From Phycisphaerales bacterium (GTDB taxonomy: Bacteria; Planctomycetota; Phycisphaerae; Sedimentisphaerales; Anaerobacaceae), in assembly GCA_003170415.1 (NCBI GenBank), contig PMZJ01000025.1, positions 17,642 to 81,641 of the forward strand: DNA of 64,000 bases, read 5' to 3'. Position numbers and translations under genes: made by a program. Each line of letters opens with the position of its first letter. Position 1 is the first letter of the stretch. Below the pieces are notes generated by a model that was given only the letters and a program-made list of their open reading frames with translations, did no database searches and was not told where the DNA came from. Below, piece after piece: positions 44,769-53,048 of the stretch.

Positions 44769-45320
44769 CTACTTTGGCACCATCATGTGCATCCAGTAAG
44801 CCAGGCAACCCGTCCAGGTCCAAACGGCTGAGGCGGCGAACAATACAAGCGAGCCAATGATACGCAGGCCCTTTTTGTCGTTTTGCCAAACCACGAGCGG
44901 CGAGAAAATACCGCATACTCCGCTCAATATAAAACCGACGCCCGACAAAGTCGGATGCGTTGTCAGGCCAAGGTCAATTATCCGCACGCCCAATAGAGTT
45001 GCTGTTGCGCCTGCGAAAAAGGCGTATATCGCCAAAGGCAAAAGTTCCCATCTTTTGGCTAATGCCAAAGCCAGGCCGAGTAAAAGCACGCCCAATAACA
45101 CCGACATTTCGCCGTATGCCGAGCTATACGGTTTAGGTAACGGCCAGGTGAGGGTAATCGCAAATCCGCCTATCGCTGCGACAAGGCCGCAGATTGCGAA
45201 TGCCGGGACCCATTGGCCGGTATCTTCCGGCGAATCCAAATCACGCCAGACGAAGCAGCCGAGCAGGAATAACCCCGCAGCCATATTTATCAGCATCAGC
45301 GTCACATAATCGATCATCAT
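44769..45320 (-). CDS. DUF981-like multi-pass membrane protein
   Basis: The protein has 183 residues and six predicted helices; MIDYVTLMLINMAAGLFLLG opens the first. Asp and Glu within the membrane part (YGEMSVLLGVLL) suit the DUF981 family. GGAGG lies 6-7 nt before the ATG at 45320; the frame is open to 45359 but that version lacks a site. It is convergent with the rhomboid gene. Function unknown. Confidence 0.8.
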   Translation of the reverse strand: MMIDYVTLMLINMAAGLFLLGCFVWRDLDSPEDTGQWVPAFAICGLVAAIGGFAITLTWPLPKPYSSAYGEMSVLLGVLLLGLALALAKRWELLPLAIYAFFAGATATLLGVRIIDLGLTTHPTLSGVGFILSGVCGIFSPLVVWQNDKKGLRIIGSLVLFAASAVWTWTGCLAYWMHMMVPK

Positions 45321-45371
45321 AATCGACCTCCTAATTTCTTTATCTGTGGTTTTGGGCAAAGCGTTTTCATG

Positions 45372-45644
45372 TTACCCGAAATTATAATACTTTTTGACGG
45401 CCTTTTTTACTTTCCAGGTGCATTCGAGGTCAACAGGGAAGATGACGAAATCGCCGGGGCCGAAGCTGACCGATTCTTTGCCGTCGGTTACGGTTACGTC
45501 ACCCTCAAGTATCAGGCAGGTTTCCTTTTCGGTGTAGGCCCAGTCGAATTCGCTCGGCTTGCAGGTCCAAATCGGCCAGGTCTTGCAGGTTTTCTCTTCC
45601 TCTTTACTGGGCTTTCGCACTACCACGTCTTTTATCGTAGGCAT
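45372..45644 (-). CDS. Cupin-domain protein
   Basis: The protein has 90 residues. It is a single small cupin of the ureidoglycine-aminohydrolase-like group: WPIWTCKPSEFDWAYTEKET, then LILEGDVTVTDG and FGPGDFVIFPVDLECTWKV. It lacks the full HxH metal set in motif 1, so catalysis is doubtful. AAGGAG lies 8 nt before the ATG. It ends 51 nt before the DUF981 start and could be its operon partner. Confidence 0.85.
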   Translation of the reverse strand: MPTIKDVVVRKPSKEEEKTCKTWPIWTCKPSEFDWAYTEKETCLILEGDVTVTDGKESVSFGPGDFVIFPVDLECTWKVKKAVKKYYNFG

Positions 45645-45791
45645 ATTTCGCTCCTTTATGGTTTGTCTCGGTTTCGCTGGGGGTATTATATCCCGTCTTT
45701 TGTCTTTTGCAAACCCGCAGGCGAATTTCGTTTAATCGTTCTGGCAAAATGGGCGGTTTTGGCTTACATTATTCGCTTTATAAAACGAATT

Positions 45792-46577
45792 ATGAACAAT
45801 GAACAACTAAGCGCATTTAAGGCGTGGTTTGATAAATTCGTCGCGGGGTTTTACAGCGATGACGAATATATCAACGCCAATATCAAGATGAAAGAGGAAC
45901 ACACCGGACGGGTGTGTTCGGAGATGCTTTACCTTGCGGACCAACTGCACCTTGTGGGCAATCAACGATTACTGGCTGAGACGATTGCGCTATTTCACGA
46001 CGTGGGGCGGTTTCCGCAATTTCTAAAATACCAGACATATAGCGACCCGAAGAGTATCAACCACTGCCTTCTCGGTCTTGAGGTACTGCAAAAGGAAAAT
46101 ATCCTGGTGCAGTTGCCGGATAACGAAAGACAAATCATCGAAACCGCGATTCGCTATCATGGCGAAAAGGAACTGCCAAATAATCTTACGGGCGATACGC
46201 TGTTATTATCTCAAATGATACGCGACGCGGATAAGTTAGATATTTTTAACGTGGTTATAAAGGCGTATATTCAGCGAAGAGACGACCCGGATAATTTCAA
46301 GCTCGAAATGGAGGTGCTCGATGAGCCGAGGTGCACGCCTGAGGTGCTTGACGCGATTCTTACGGGCGGCAGGATTGATTATAAGGCGTTACGAACATTG
46401 AACGATATGAAGCTGTGCGTACTCGGCTGGGTTTATGATGTGAATTTTGTTCCCACGCTACGCCGATTAAAACAGAGGCGACACCTCGAAACGATTTTTG
46501 AATTTCTGCCAGATACTCCCGATATTCGCAAAGTCCGCGAGAAAATCTTCGCTTATGTCGATTCGCGGATTGAGTAA
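45792..46577 (+). CDS. HD-domain phosphohydrolase
   Basis: The protein has 261 residues. IALFHDVGRFPQF carries the HD pair; HTGRVCSEM and RYHGEKELP are the flanking His ligands and MIRDADKLDIFNVV supplies the last Asp. It is of the general HD hydrolase type, different from the Ppx-related HD proteins in the polyphosphate operon. The frame extends upstream to 45369 across the cupin gene, but the protein starts sensibly at MNNEQLSAFKAWF. No clear ribosome site. Confidence 0.85.
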   Translation: MNNEQLSAFKAWFDKFVAGFYSDDEYINANIKMKEEHTGRVCSEMLYLADQLHLVGNQRLLAETIALFHDVGRFPQFLKYQTYSDPKSINHCLLGLEVLQKENILVQLPDNERQIIETAIRYHGEKELPNNLTGDTLLLSQMIRDADKLDIFNVVIKAYIQRRDDPDNFKLEMEVLDEPRCTPEVLDAILTGGRIDYKALRTLNDMKLCVLGWVYDVNFVPTLRRLKQRRHLETIFEFLPDTPDIRKVREKIFAYVDSRIE

Positions 46578-46606
46578 CCCGCCACAGAGGCCTCGTATTT
46601 TTTTAG

Positions 46607-46634
46607 CCACAGAGGACACGGAGAGCACAGAGAT
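46607..46634. repeat. Heptanucleotide repeat (ccacaga family)
   Basis: Units ccacaga, ggacacg, gagagca and cagagat lie in 7-bp register; another ccacaga lies at 46582. It follows the HD gene stop. Confidence 0.6.
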
Positions 46635-46743
46635 TATTTATTTCTGATTTCCGAAGCGGGCTCTTCGCCCACCTTCATTGACACTATGGCGGGTAAACTT
46701 CGCTACGTGTGCGATTTATCGGCAGTGGCAACAAGACATAACA

Positions 46744-47571
46744 TCACTTGTCGGGATGATTGTGTTCCGACAACGTGAACCATCTTAACAAACGGTTTTT
46801 AGCTTGTTCCAGCTCATCGCGCTTCTGTTGAGCATTAAGATTCGGATAGAAGTTGGTTGCTTCAAGAGTTCGCTGCCAGCCCGGCTGGTCAACGGAATTA
46901 AATTTATTATTAACTATCGACGTGATTCTTTTAATCACCGGCCAATCACTATGACGGGCCAAAAACTTTTGTCCTTCCAGATAGTCATCTCTGTTTGCCA
47001 GTGTTACGGTTATATAAATATCGAATGCGTGCGCCTGTGCGCGTTCCGTCTCATCTTTTTTATCACGGTCATCAAAAGCGCACAATTTCAGGATTAGAAG
47101 GTTTGTAGGCGACGGCACCTGGACTTCGACACCATCAGTCGAAAGAGCAATTGTTCTTAAATCCTCATCAATAAAACACGCCTCTACCGTAAGGCGGCCA
47201 TGCAGTTTCGACTTTACGAATTTAACTCGATGCTCTTTGATTTGAAAGTTCTTCATAGGCGGCGACAAAATATCTAATTGTCTGTCAGGGGCTTTTATGA
47301 AACGGAAATGCCTGTCATCTTTGCGAACAGCATATTCCAGCTCTCCCGTGATTATTTCCGCAATGGCCTCTCTGCGGGACATTTCCGCAACCTGCTCTTT
47401 AATAATCATCAAATCGATATCATTCGTAGCTCTTATCATACTTCTTGCCGCACCTTCGCTTTTGCAAAAGCACAGATATACGCCCAGTCCTCCGCAAATA
47501 ACCGGCTTAATGCCAATTTTGTTGAGAGGTTTCGCTAATTCCGCCAGTTGTATTAGAACGGCGTCATCCAT
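46744..47571 (-). CDS. AbiEii-like nucleotidyltransferase (toxin-type)
   Basis: The protein has 275 residues. The nucleotidyltransferase core is visible: G27-G28 in VICGGLGVYL and D51/D53 in RATNDIDLMI, followed by QLDILSPP. This is the AbiEii/DUF1814-like arrangement. Partners of this type transfer nucleotides onto tRNA or proteins and act as toxins in type IV toxin-antitoxin or abortive-infection systems. Its ATG overlaps the stop of the regulator gene (TAATG). Toxin function is inference. Confidence 0.75.
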   Translation of the reverse strand: MDDAVLIQLAELAKPLNKIGIKPVICGGLGVYLCFCKSEGAARSMIRATNDIDLMIIKEQVAEMSRREAIAEIITGELEYAVRKDDRHFRFIKAPDRQLDILSPPMKNFQIKEHRVKFVKSKLHGRLTVEACFIDEDLRTIALSTDGVEVQVPSPTNLLILKLCAFDDRDKKDETERAQAHAFDIYITVTLANRDDYLEGQKFLARHSDWPVIKRITSIVNNKFNSVDQPGWQRTLEATNFYPNLNAQQKRDELEQAKNRLLRWFTLSEHNHPDK

Positions 47572-48653
47572 TACTCTTGGCCCTTTAATATGCGTTCCTT
47601 AAGCATCTCCGCGATTTTCGGCCCTCTCGGCGTATCAATCATCATTTCTAAGTAAAGCTCAAGGTCGTCAACAATGTTAGTGAGAGGTTTGCCCTTCATA
47701 TTGAACCAGACGCATGAGTTCCTTGTTTCGATAAGGTCTAACCGGCCGAATTCGGTATCGGGTTTGATATTCGCGGGATTGCGTTCAAATGCCTTTCTCG
47801 CTTCATTTATGGATTCGATGAATACGGTAGCGCGGTCTGTCGCTGCTAATCCTTTAATCCTTGCCGCATAAAACCCACAGACCACATAATTTACCTGACT
47901 TTCGTAAAATGCGACAAATAAATCGTTTATATTATCGACATCATAGGTATAGATATTGTTTTTGTTTCGCTTAGTGTAACTGACGTATCCTTCCAAGATG
48001 CCCTCAAGAAGTTTTCCCCGGTTAGTGACGGATATGCCTGCTTCGGTTTTTGTTATGAGCAATCCTTCTTCGAGTAAACTCAAAACTTTTGACACAGTTG
48101 AAAGAGTTATGTTTCCACCTCGTTCATTGATAAAATTAACGACTTCGTATAGAGAACGAAATGGTTCCTTTTTCAACAGAAGTGCCCTGCTCACCAATGA
48201 TGATGTCCCCTCGAAAATTTTCTTGATTGGAGACGTGTCAGGGAATTGATTTCTTATACCGGTGCGTTCGATGTACACTCGGTTCTGGACTCGAATCACC
48301 ATATTGCCACAAAGGTCTATCCACGAAATGCCCTCTCGTTGGAGCATCTTTGTCTGCTCTGTCCCCATATAAGGAACTACTATTACCGGCACAATTGTTT
48401 TGTCATCTATTCTTCTGAGATACGCCATAAGCTGCTGGGCTGCCTGCGAAATAATCTTTGGCGTAGCCACGGTTTTGATCTCAATCAATGCTTTAAAGCA
48501 GGGACCCTCGGCAATACAGAATTCGATAATAGCATCGGCACGGAATCCTTCCGTTAGAGGAATTTCCTGTTCAATGCTCTTGATTGTCAAGGGAGCATAT
48601 TTATCGATTGCGCTTTGAAGCTGCCCTATTATTTCGCTCTCTTTGAGTCGCAT
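47571..48653 (-). CDS. Winged-helix regulator with PD-(D/E)XK-like N-terminal domain (AbiEi-like partner)
   Basis: The protein has 360 residues. D40-A-I-I-E and then E58-I-K60 (ALIEIKTV) fit the PD-(D/E)XK nuclease core. SQAAQQLMAYLRRI is the next helix. A winged helix follows (SLYEVVNFINERGGNITLST, VSKVLSLLEEGLL), then a domain with YVVCGFYAARIKGL. The frame is open to 48725, but AGGAAAATAG precedes the ATG at 48653, and the longer form would swallow the promoter and operator. It is likely the autoregulating antitoxin of the downstream nucleotidyltransferase. Confidence 0.72.
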   Translation of the reverse strand: MRLKESEIIGQLQSAIDKYAPLTIKSIEQEIPLTEGFRADAIIEFCIAEGPCFKALIEIKTVATPKIISQAAQQLMAYLRRIDDKTIVPVIVVPYMGTEQTKMLQREGISWIDLCGNMVIRVQNRVYIERTGIRNQFPDTSPIKKIFEGTSSLVSRALLLKKEPFRSLYEVVNFINERGGNITLSTVSKVLSLLEEGLLITKTEAGISVTNRGKLLEGILEGYVSYTKRNKNNIYTYDVDNINDLFVAFYESQVNYVVCGFYAARIKGLAATDRATVFIESINEARKAFERNPANIKPDTEFGRLDLIETRNSCVWFNMKGKPLTNIVDDLELYLEMMIDTPRGPKIAEMLKERILKGQE

Positions 48654-48679
48654 ATCTATTTTCCTAAAAAAGGCCTTTT

Positions 48680-48760
48680 TCCTATATAGGATATATCGGC
48701 TTTTTAGGAAAGTGTCAAGAGCCATATTTCCTGTTTTTGCTTATTTTCCTATATAGGAAA
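48680..48760 (-). promoter_or_regulatory. Promoter and twin palindromic operators of the AbiE-like module
   Basis: TTGACA (48718-48713) and TATATC (48695-48690) on the minus strand are 17 nt apart and form a good promoter. TCCTATATAGGA (48680-48691) overlaps the -10, and TTTCCTATATAGGAAA (48745-48760), a perfect 16-bp palindrome, lies upstream. The shared core CCTATATAGG suggests one repressor binding both. Confidence 0.7.
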
Positions 48761-49194
48761 TAAGAACATATCAGGAAAAAGCCGTTTATTTAGCGAAAAA
48801 GAGGCCTTCGATGAACCTATAAGGGCTGGGGTTGACTGTTTGTATCTATTTCACATTATGAAAATGATAATAGGGTTGCGTTTTAAATGCGCTAACTTTC
48901 TTTTTGTAAAGCTGTTCGAACATCGAACGTCTAATGATATTCTACTTAGTATAACATCATTCTTTTTCTGAAATTAGGACACTACCCGGCCCGTCCCGTT
49001 AGAAACCAAATCTTTCCAACTTGGTCATCTCACAAAAAGTAACCACTAGTATCATCTACTATACCCAAGTACCGTTTTTTAGCTTAAAAATGATACTTGA
49101 TGATACTTTGGCACAGTAGGGCACTCGGTCTTGACGAAAAGGGGTTTTGGGATTAGCATACCGCGGCGTTAGTAAATTATAGAAAGGGCAAACG
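48761..49194. other. Intergenic region between the AbiE-like module and purC
   Basis: About 430 bases without a convincing gene. It has an inverted repeat at 49048-49107, listed separately, and presumably the purC promoter. Confidence 0.5.
49048..49107. repeat. Inverted and direct repeats upstream of purC
   Basis: AGTATCATC (49048-49056) is inverted perfectly as GATGATACT (49099-49107), and TGATACTT also occurs directly at 49091. This may be an operator for purC or an insertion scar. Confidence 0.45.
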
Positions 49195-50133
49195 ATGGAA
49201 GCGGTATTGCAGACGAAAATCGGGGGCGTTGAGCCGAAAAGAGGGAAGGTGCGGGATGTTTATGATTTGGGCGATAAGCTGTTAATCGTCGCAACCGACC
49301 GCATAAGCGCGTTTGACGTTGTGATGGCCAACCCCATCCCGAAAAAGGGCATTGTGCTGACGCAGATATCGCTTTTCTGGTTCGAGTTTTTGTCATCTTC
49401 CATCAGCCATCACCTTATCGCGACCGATGTGAGCAAGTTTCCGGCCCCGTTTAACAAGTTCGAGAAGCAACTGGCAGGCAGAAGTATGTTAGTCAAGAAG
49501 ACAAAAGTTTTTCCAATCGAGTGCGTTGTTCGCGGCTATTTAGCAGGGTCGGGGTGGAAGGAATACCAGAAGTCGCAAACGGTCTGCGGCGTAAAGCTGC
49601 CCGCGGGATTAAAGCAATGCGATAAACTTCCTGAGCCGGTATTTACGCCCGCGACGAAGGAGGAATTCGGCAAGCACGACGAGAATGTCAGCTTCGAGAG
49701 GTGCGTTGAGATAATAGGCGATAAAAACGCCAGATACCTGCGCGATAAAAGCATCGAGATTTTCAAAAAGGCGTCGAAATACGCCGAGTCGAAGGGGATA
49801 ATTTTAGCCGACACGAAATTCGAGTGGGGCGAAGTGACCCATTCGACTGGTTCGACAAGCTCACCACAGGCAAGCTCAGGGCAGGCCGGCAAAACCATTC
49901 TTATCGATGAGGTTTTGACGCCCGATTCGTCGCGTTTCTGGCCCGCGGATAAATATCAGCCGGGCAGAGACCAGGAGAGCTTCGATAAGCAGTTCGTTCG
50001 CAATTATCTCGAAGAGATTAAGTTCGATAAATCCGGCCCGGGCGTAAAATTGCCCGACGACGTCGTCAAAAAGACGGGCGAAAAATACATCGAATGTTAC
50101 GAACGCCTGACGGGTAAAAAATTCGGGTTTTAA
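49195..50133 (+). CDS. purC: SAICAR synthetase PurC with repeat-derived insert
   Basis: The protein has 312 residues. KRGKVRDVYDLGDKLLIVAT, TDRISAFDV, ECVVRGYLAGSGWKEYQ and VLTPDSSRFWPADKYQPG are SAICAR synthetase signatures (step 7 of purine synthesis). Between KFEWGE and KTILIDEV there are about 19 Ser/Gly-rich residues encoded by a dispersed-repeat sequence. This would sit in a loop near the active site and is probably tolerated. It is followed 5 nt later by the methyltransferase. Confidence 0.95.
   Translation: MEAVLQTKIGGVEPKRGKVRDVYDLGDKLLIVATDRISAFDVVMANPIPKKGIVLTQISLFWFEFLSSSISHHLIATDVSKFPAPFNKFEKQLAGRSMLVKKTKVFPIECVVRGYLAGSGWKEYQKSQTVCGVKLPAGLKQCDKLPEPVFTPATKEEFGKHDENVSFERCVEIIGDKNARYLRDKSIEIFKKASKYAESKGIILADTKFEWGEVTHSTGSTSSPQASSGQAGKTILIDEVLTPDSSRFWPADKYQPGRDQESFDKQFVRNYLEEIKFDKSGPGVKLPDDVVKKTGEKYIECYERLTGKKFGF
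49848..49892. repeat. Dispersed palindromic-type repeat inserted in purC
   Basis: On the plus strand the block contains ttcgacaagctca followed by caagctcagggcagg; on the minus strand it reads PACPELACGELVEPVE, the peptide characteristic of a dispersed repeat family in many bacterial genomes. It is in frame in purC. Confidence 0.6.
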
Positions 50134-50138
50134 AATTG

Positions 50139-50903
50139 ATGAACGTATCGATTCCCAAACACATCGACTGGCGGAGGTGGATCAAACGCTGGGACCGGAT
50201 GCAGGATTTCTATATCCCAGCCAGAAAAGAACGATTTGAAATAATAGTTCAGCTAATCGCGGATTCTCAGAGGAGGGTTTCAAGAGTTTTGGATATCGGC
50301 TGCGGCACAGGCAGTTTGATGATGCCAATTCTGCAGGAATTTCCGGCAACGGAGGTTTGGGGTGTTGATTTTGACGCGACTCTTCTTGCGCTGGCTAAAA
50401 ACCGCCTTGCTAAATTCGGCGGTCGAGTAAAATTAGTGCGGGCGGACCTGCGTAAAAAAGGTTGGACCGATATTGTTGGCGGACCATTTGACGCGATTGT
50501 TTCCGCGACGGCTTTGCACTGGTTTAGCCCCGCACAGTTAAGCCGGCTGTATAAACAATTCGCCGGTATTCTAAAGCCGGGCGGGATATTTCTGAATGCT
50601 GACCACGCAGGCAGTTGCAACGAGGGAATTCAAAAGGACTGGCAGGACCAAAGAAGTTTTTATTGGCAGAATCGCAAAAAGAACGATGTTGACGACTGGG
50701 ATGGTTTCTGGCGAGCTTATGGCCGAGCTATGAAGATTGACATTAAGAAGTTTCGCAAAGAATTGATGGGTTCCTGGGTCGGCTCAGAACAGGGGCAGCC
50801 GCTTCAATGGCATTTTGAGAAGTTGAAAGCGTGCGGCTTCGAGGCAATCGATTGTTTTTGGCGGCTGGATTACGACGCGATATACGGCGGTATTCGAAAA
50901 TGA
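50139..50903 (+). CDS. Class I SAM-dependent methyltransferase
   Basis: The protein has 254 residues. VLDIGCGTGSLMMPIL is motif I, VWGVDFDATLL is motif II and FDAIVSATALHWFSPAQL suits the trans-aconitate/UbiE-like group. The substrate is unknown. The ATG at 50139 is 5 nt after purC stops; a TTG at 50136 is also in frame. Confidence 0.85.
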   Translation: MNVSIPKHIDWRRWIKRWDRMQDFYIPARKERFEIIVQLIADSQRRVSRVLDIGCGTGSLMMPILQEFPATEVWGVDFDATLLALAKNRLAKFGGRVKLVRADLRKKGWTDIVGGPFDAIVSATALHWFSPAQLSRLYKQFAGILKPGGIFLNADHAGSCNEGIQKDWQDQRSFYWQNRKKNDVDDWDGFWRAYGRAMKIDIKKFRKELMGSWVGSEQGQPLQWHFEKLKACGFEAIDCFWRLDYDAIYGGIRK

Positions 50904-50946
50904 AAACAGATAATTTCTTATTGTTTTCAGTTATCGCAATAGTTTT

Positions 50947-52968
50947 ATGATTGAACAACAGAGCAATCACCGGCGTTTGTTGATTTGCATATTACTGGCG
51001 GCTGTAACTTTCGCTGTTTATCTGCCGGTCCGCAATTACAGCTTTCTTTTTTACGACGACAATGTTTATGTTTCCGACAACGCACAGGTCAAGCCGGGGT
51101 TGAGCTGGCAGGGCATCAAATGGGCGTTCACGACGGGTTACGGTTCCAACTGGCATCCGCTTACGTGGCTGTCTCTTATGCTGGATTGCGAGTTGTTCGG
51201 CGTCGAACCCGGCCCTATGCACATCGTAAACGTGCTGTTTCATATCGCGAACACATTGCTTTTATTCATTGTTTTCAACCGTATGACAAAGGCCCTTTGG
51301 CAAAGCGCTTTTATTGCGGCGCTGTTTGCACTCCATCCTCTGCACGTGGAATCCGTTGCCTGGATTGCCGAGCGAAAGGACGTTCTTAGCACGCTGTTCT
51401 GGCTGTTGACGATGCTGGCTTACGTGAGGTATGTTGAGCGTTCTTCGGCGGGCCGTTATATTCTTGTGCTTGTCTTTTTCGCACTCGGCCTTTTAGCCAA
51501 GCCGATGCTGGTGACCTTGCCGTTTGTTTTGCTGTTGCTCGATTACTGGCCCCTGGAACGAACTGGAGGACGGAGGACAGAAGACGGAAGACGGAAGGCC
51601 TCTCTGAAATGGTTAATAATTGAAAAAATTCCCCTGTTTTTTTTATCCGCGGCATCCAGCGTTATTACTTTCGTTGTCCAGCGGGCGGGTGGGTCTGTGC
51701 TTTCCATTCATGCTATTAATTTGAGTGAGCGTATTAGTAACGCGATAGTATCGTATGTTTCGTATATCAGTAAAATGTTCTGGCCGGTTGGGCTGGCGAT
51801 ATTGTACCCGCACCCTGCCGACAGAATACCCGTCGCCAAAGCGTTAATTTGCGCGGTAATACTGATACTGATAACCATAATATGTTTATATTACGCCCGG
51901 CGCCGTAAATACCTGCTTGTCGGCTGGCTTTGGTATCTCGGCACGCTTGTGCCGGTAATCGGGGTAGTACAGGTTGGTTCGCAGGCGATGGCAGACAGAT
52001 ACACATACATTCCGTTAATCGGACTGTTTTTGATAATTGCCTTTGCGGGGGCGGAGTTGTTGAAGAAGATATCGATGGGGACGGTCGCGGCGGGCGTTAT
52101 AGCCGGGGTTATCCTGTCGGCCTGCGGGATTACCGCGGCGGCCCAGGTAAGGCATTGGAAGGACAGCCTGGAATTATTTGAGCACGCCCTCGATGTGACA
52201 GAAAATAATTATCTTGTGGAGAATAATTACGCCAACGTGCTCAGCAATCTTGGAAGGAACGAGGAGGCGCTTACGCATCTTGTTGAGGCGCTGCGGTTTC
52301 TTCCTGATTCGCCTGAAATGCACAATAACTACGGGAACATTTTGAAGAAAACTGGCAAATTTGACCAGGCGATAGAGCAATATGAAATCGCCCTCAAGCT
52401 CAATCCTGATTTTGACCTGGCGCGATATCAAATTGGGGTGACTCTTGCCGCCAAGGGCGATTACGAGGGAGCAATTCAACAATACCGGCTTTACGCAGGC
52501 ACCGCTGTGAATTTGGCTGATATTAAGGGGCCGGGGGCAGAATTGGCCAAAAAAGGCAACGCCGATAATGCGGCAAACCCGTTCCATATTGTCAATCCGG
52601 ATTCGGCGGAGTTTCTCAGCAACTTCGGCTTTGCCCTTGCGCAGAGCGGTAAGCCGAAGGAGGCGATAGAATGTTACGATAAGGTGCTTGCGAAGGACCC
52701 CAATAATGTGATTACCCACGGGCGACTGGCTCTTGCGCTGGCGTCCGTCGGCAGAATCGGTGAGGCAATCGAGCAATGCCGTATTGTCCTCGCAGTTCGC
52801 CCCGACGACTTCGAAATGCACAACAATCTCGGTATGCTGCTGCAAAACCAGGGCAAACTTGACGAGGCAATCGAATCCTACAAAAAGGCCCTGCAAATCG
52901 ACCCAAATTTCCAAAAGGCCCGCGAAAACCTCGACACTGCTCTTGCTCAAAAACAGGGGGGCGGGTAA
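50947..52968 (+). CDS. TMTC-like polytopic membrane protein with TPR repeats (copy 1)
   Basis: The protein has 673 residues. About ten membrane helices come first, with FLFYDDNVYVSDNAQVK (acidic DD loop as in GT-C glycosyltransferases), NWHPLTWLSLMLDCELFG and HPLHVESVAWIAERKDVLST. This organisation resembles TMTC/O-mannosyltransferase-like proteins. A C-terminal set of TPR repeats (LDEAIESYKKALQIDPNFQK) follows. It probably glycosylates or handles an extracytoplasmic substrate, unproven. Part of the membrane region is nearly identical in DNA to copy 2, and a heptad repeat encodes the RTGGRRTEDGRRK insert. Confidence 0.82.
   Translation: MIEQQSNHRRLLICILLAAVTFAVYLPVRNYSFLFYDDNVYVSDNAQVKPGLSWQGIKWAFTTGYGSNWHPLTWLSLMLDCELFGVEPGPMHIVNVLFHIANTLLLFIVFNRMTKALWQSAFIAALFALHPLHVESVAWIAERKDVLSTLFWLLTMLAYVRYVERSSAGRYILVLVFFALGLLAKPMLVTLPFVLLLLDYWPLERTGGRRTEDGRRKASLKWLIIEKIPLFFLSAASSVITFVVQRAGGSVLSIHAINLSERISNAIVSYVSYISKMFWPVGLAILYPHPADRIPVAKALICAVILILITIICLYYARRRKYLLVGWLWYLGTLVPVIGVVQVGSQAMADRYTYIPLIGLFLIIAFAGAELLKKISMGTVAAGVIAGVILSACGITAAAQVRHWKDSLELFEHALDVTENNYLVENNYANVLSNLGRNEEALTHLVEALRFLPDSPEMHNNYGNILKKTGKFDQAIEQYEIALKLNPDFDLARYQIGVTLAAKGDYEGAIQQYRLYAGTAVNLADIKGPGAELAKKGNADNAANPFHIVNPDSAEFLSNFGFALAQSGKPKEAIECYDKVLAKDPNNVITHGRLALALASVGRIGEAIEQCRIVLAVRPDDFEMHNNLGMLLQNQGKLDEAIESYKKALQIDPNFQKARENLDTALAQKQGGG
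51147..51552 (+). repeat. Block shared almost identically with copy 2
   Basis: Compared with 53249-53654 (constant offset 2102), I count about eight differences, all at third codon positions, from 51181 to 51550. Flanking sequence is much more diverged. Confidence 0.85.
51561..51595. repeat. Heptanucleotide repeat inside TMTC-like copy 1
   Basis: Units aactgga, ggacgga, ggacaga, agacgga and agacgga lie in 7-bp register and encode the Arg/Gly-rich insert after DYWPLE. Confidence 0.7.
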
Positions 52969-53048
52969 GAGCTGCCTTCTCGAATACCTCAAATTAGCTG
53001 ATATTTTGATTTGCCTTAAATGGCCAATCTCATATACACTAATAAATA

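Noticed and set aside
45369..45791. Upstream extension of the HD protein to 402 residues
   Set aside because: It crosses the cupin gene on the other strand and reads as non-homologous sequence; the HD protein starts sensibly at 45792.
52174..52992. Open frame of 272 codons on the minus strand
   Set aside because: Antisense to the TPR region of TMTC-like copy 1, whose codon bias creates open antisense frames.
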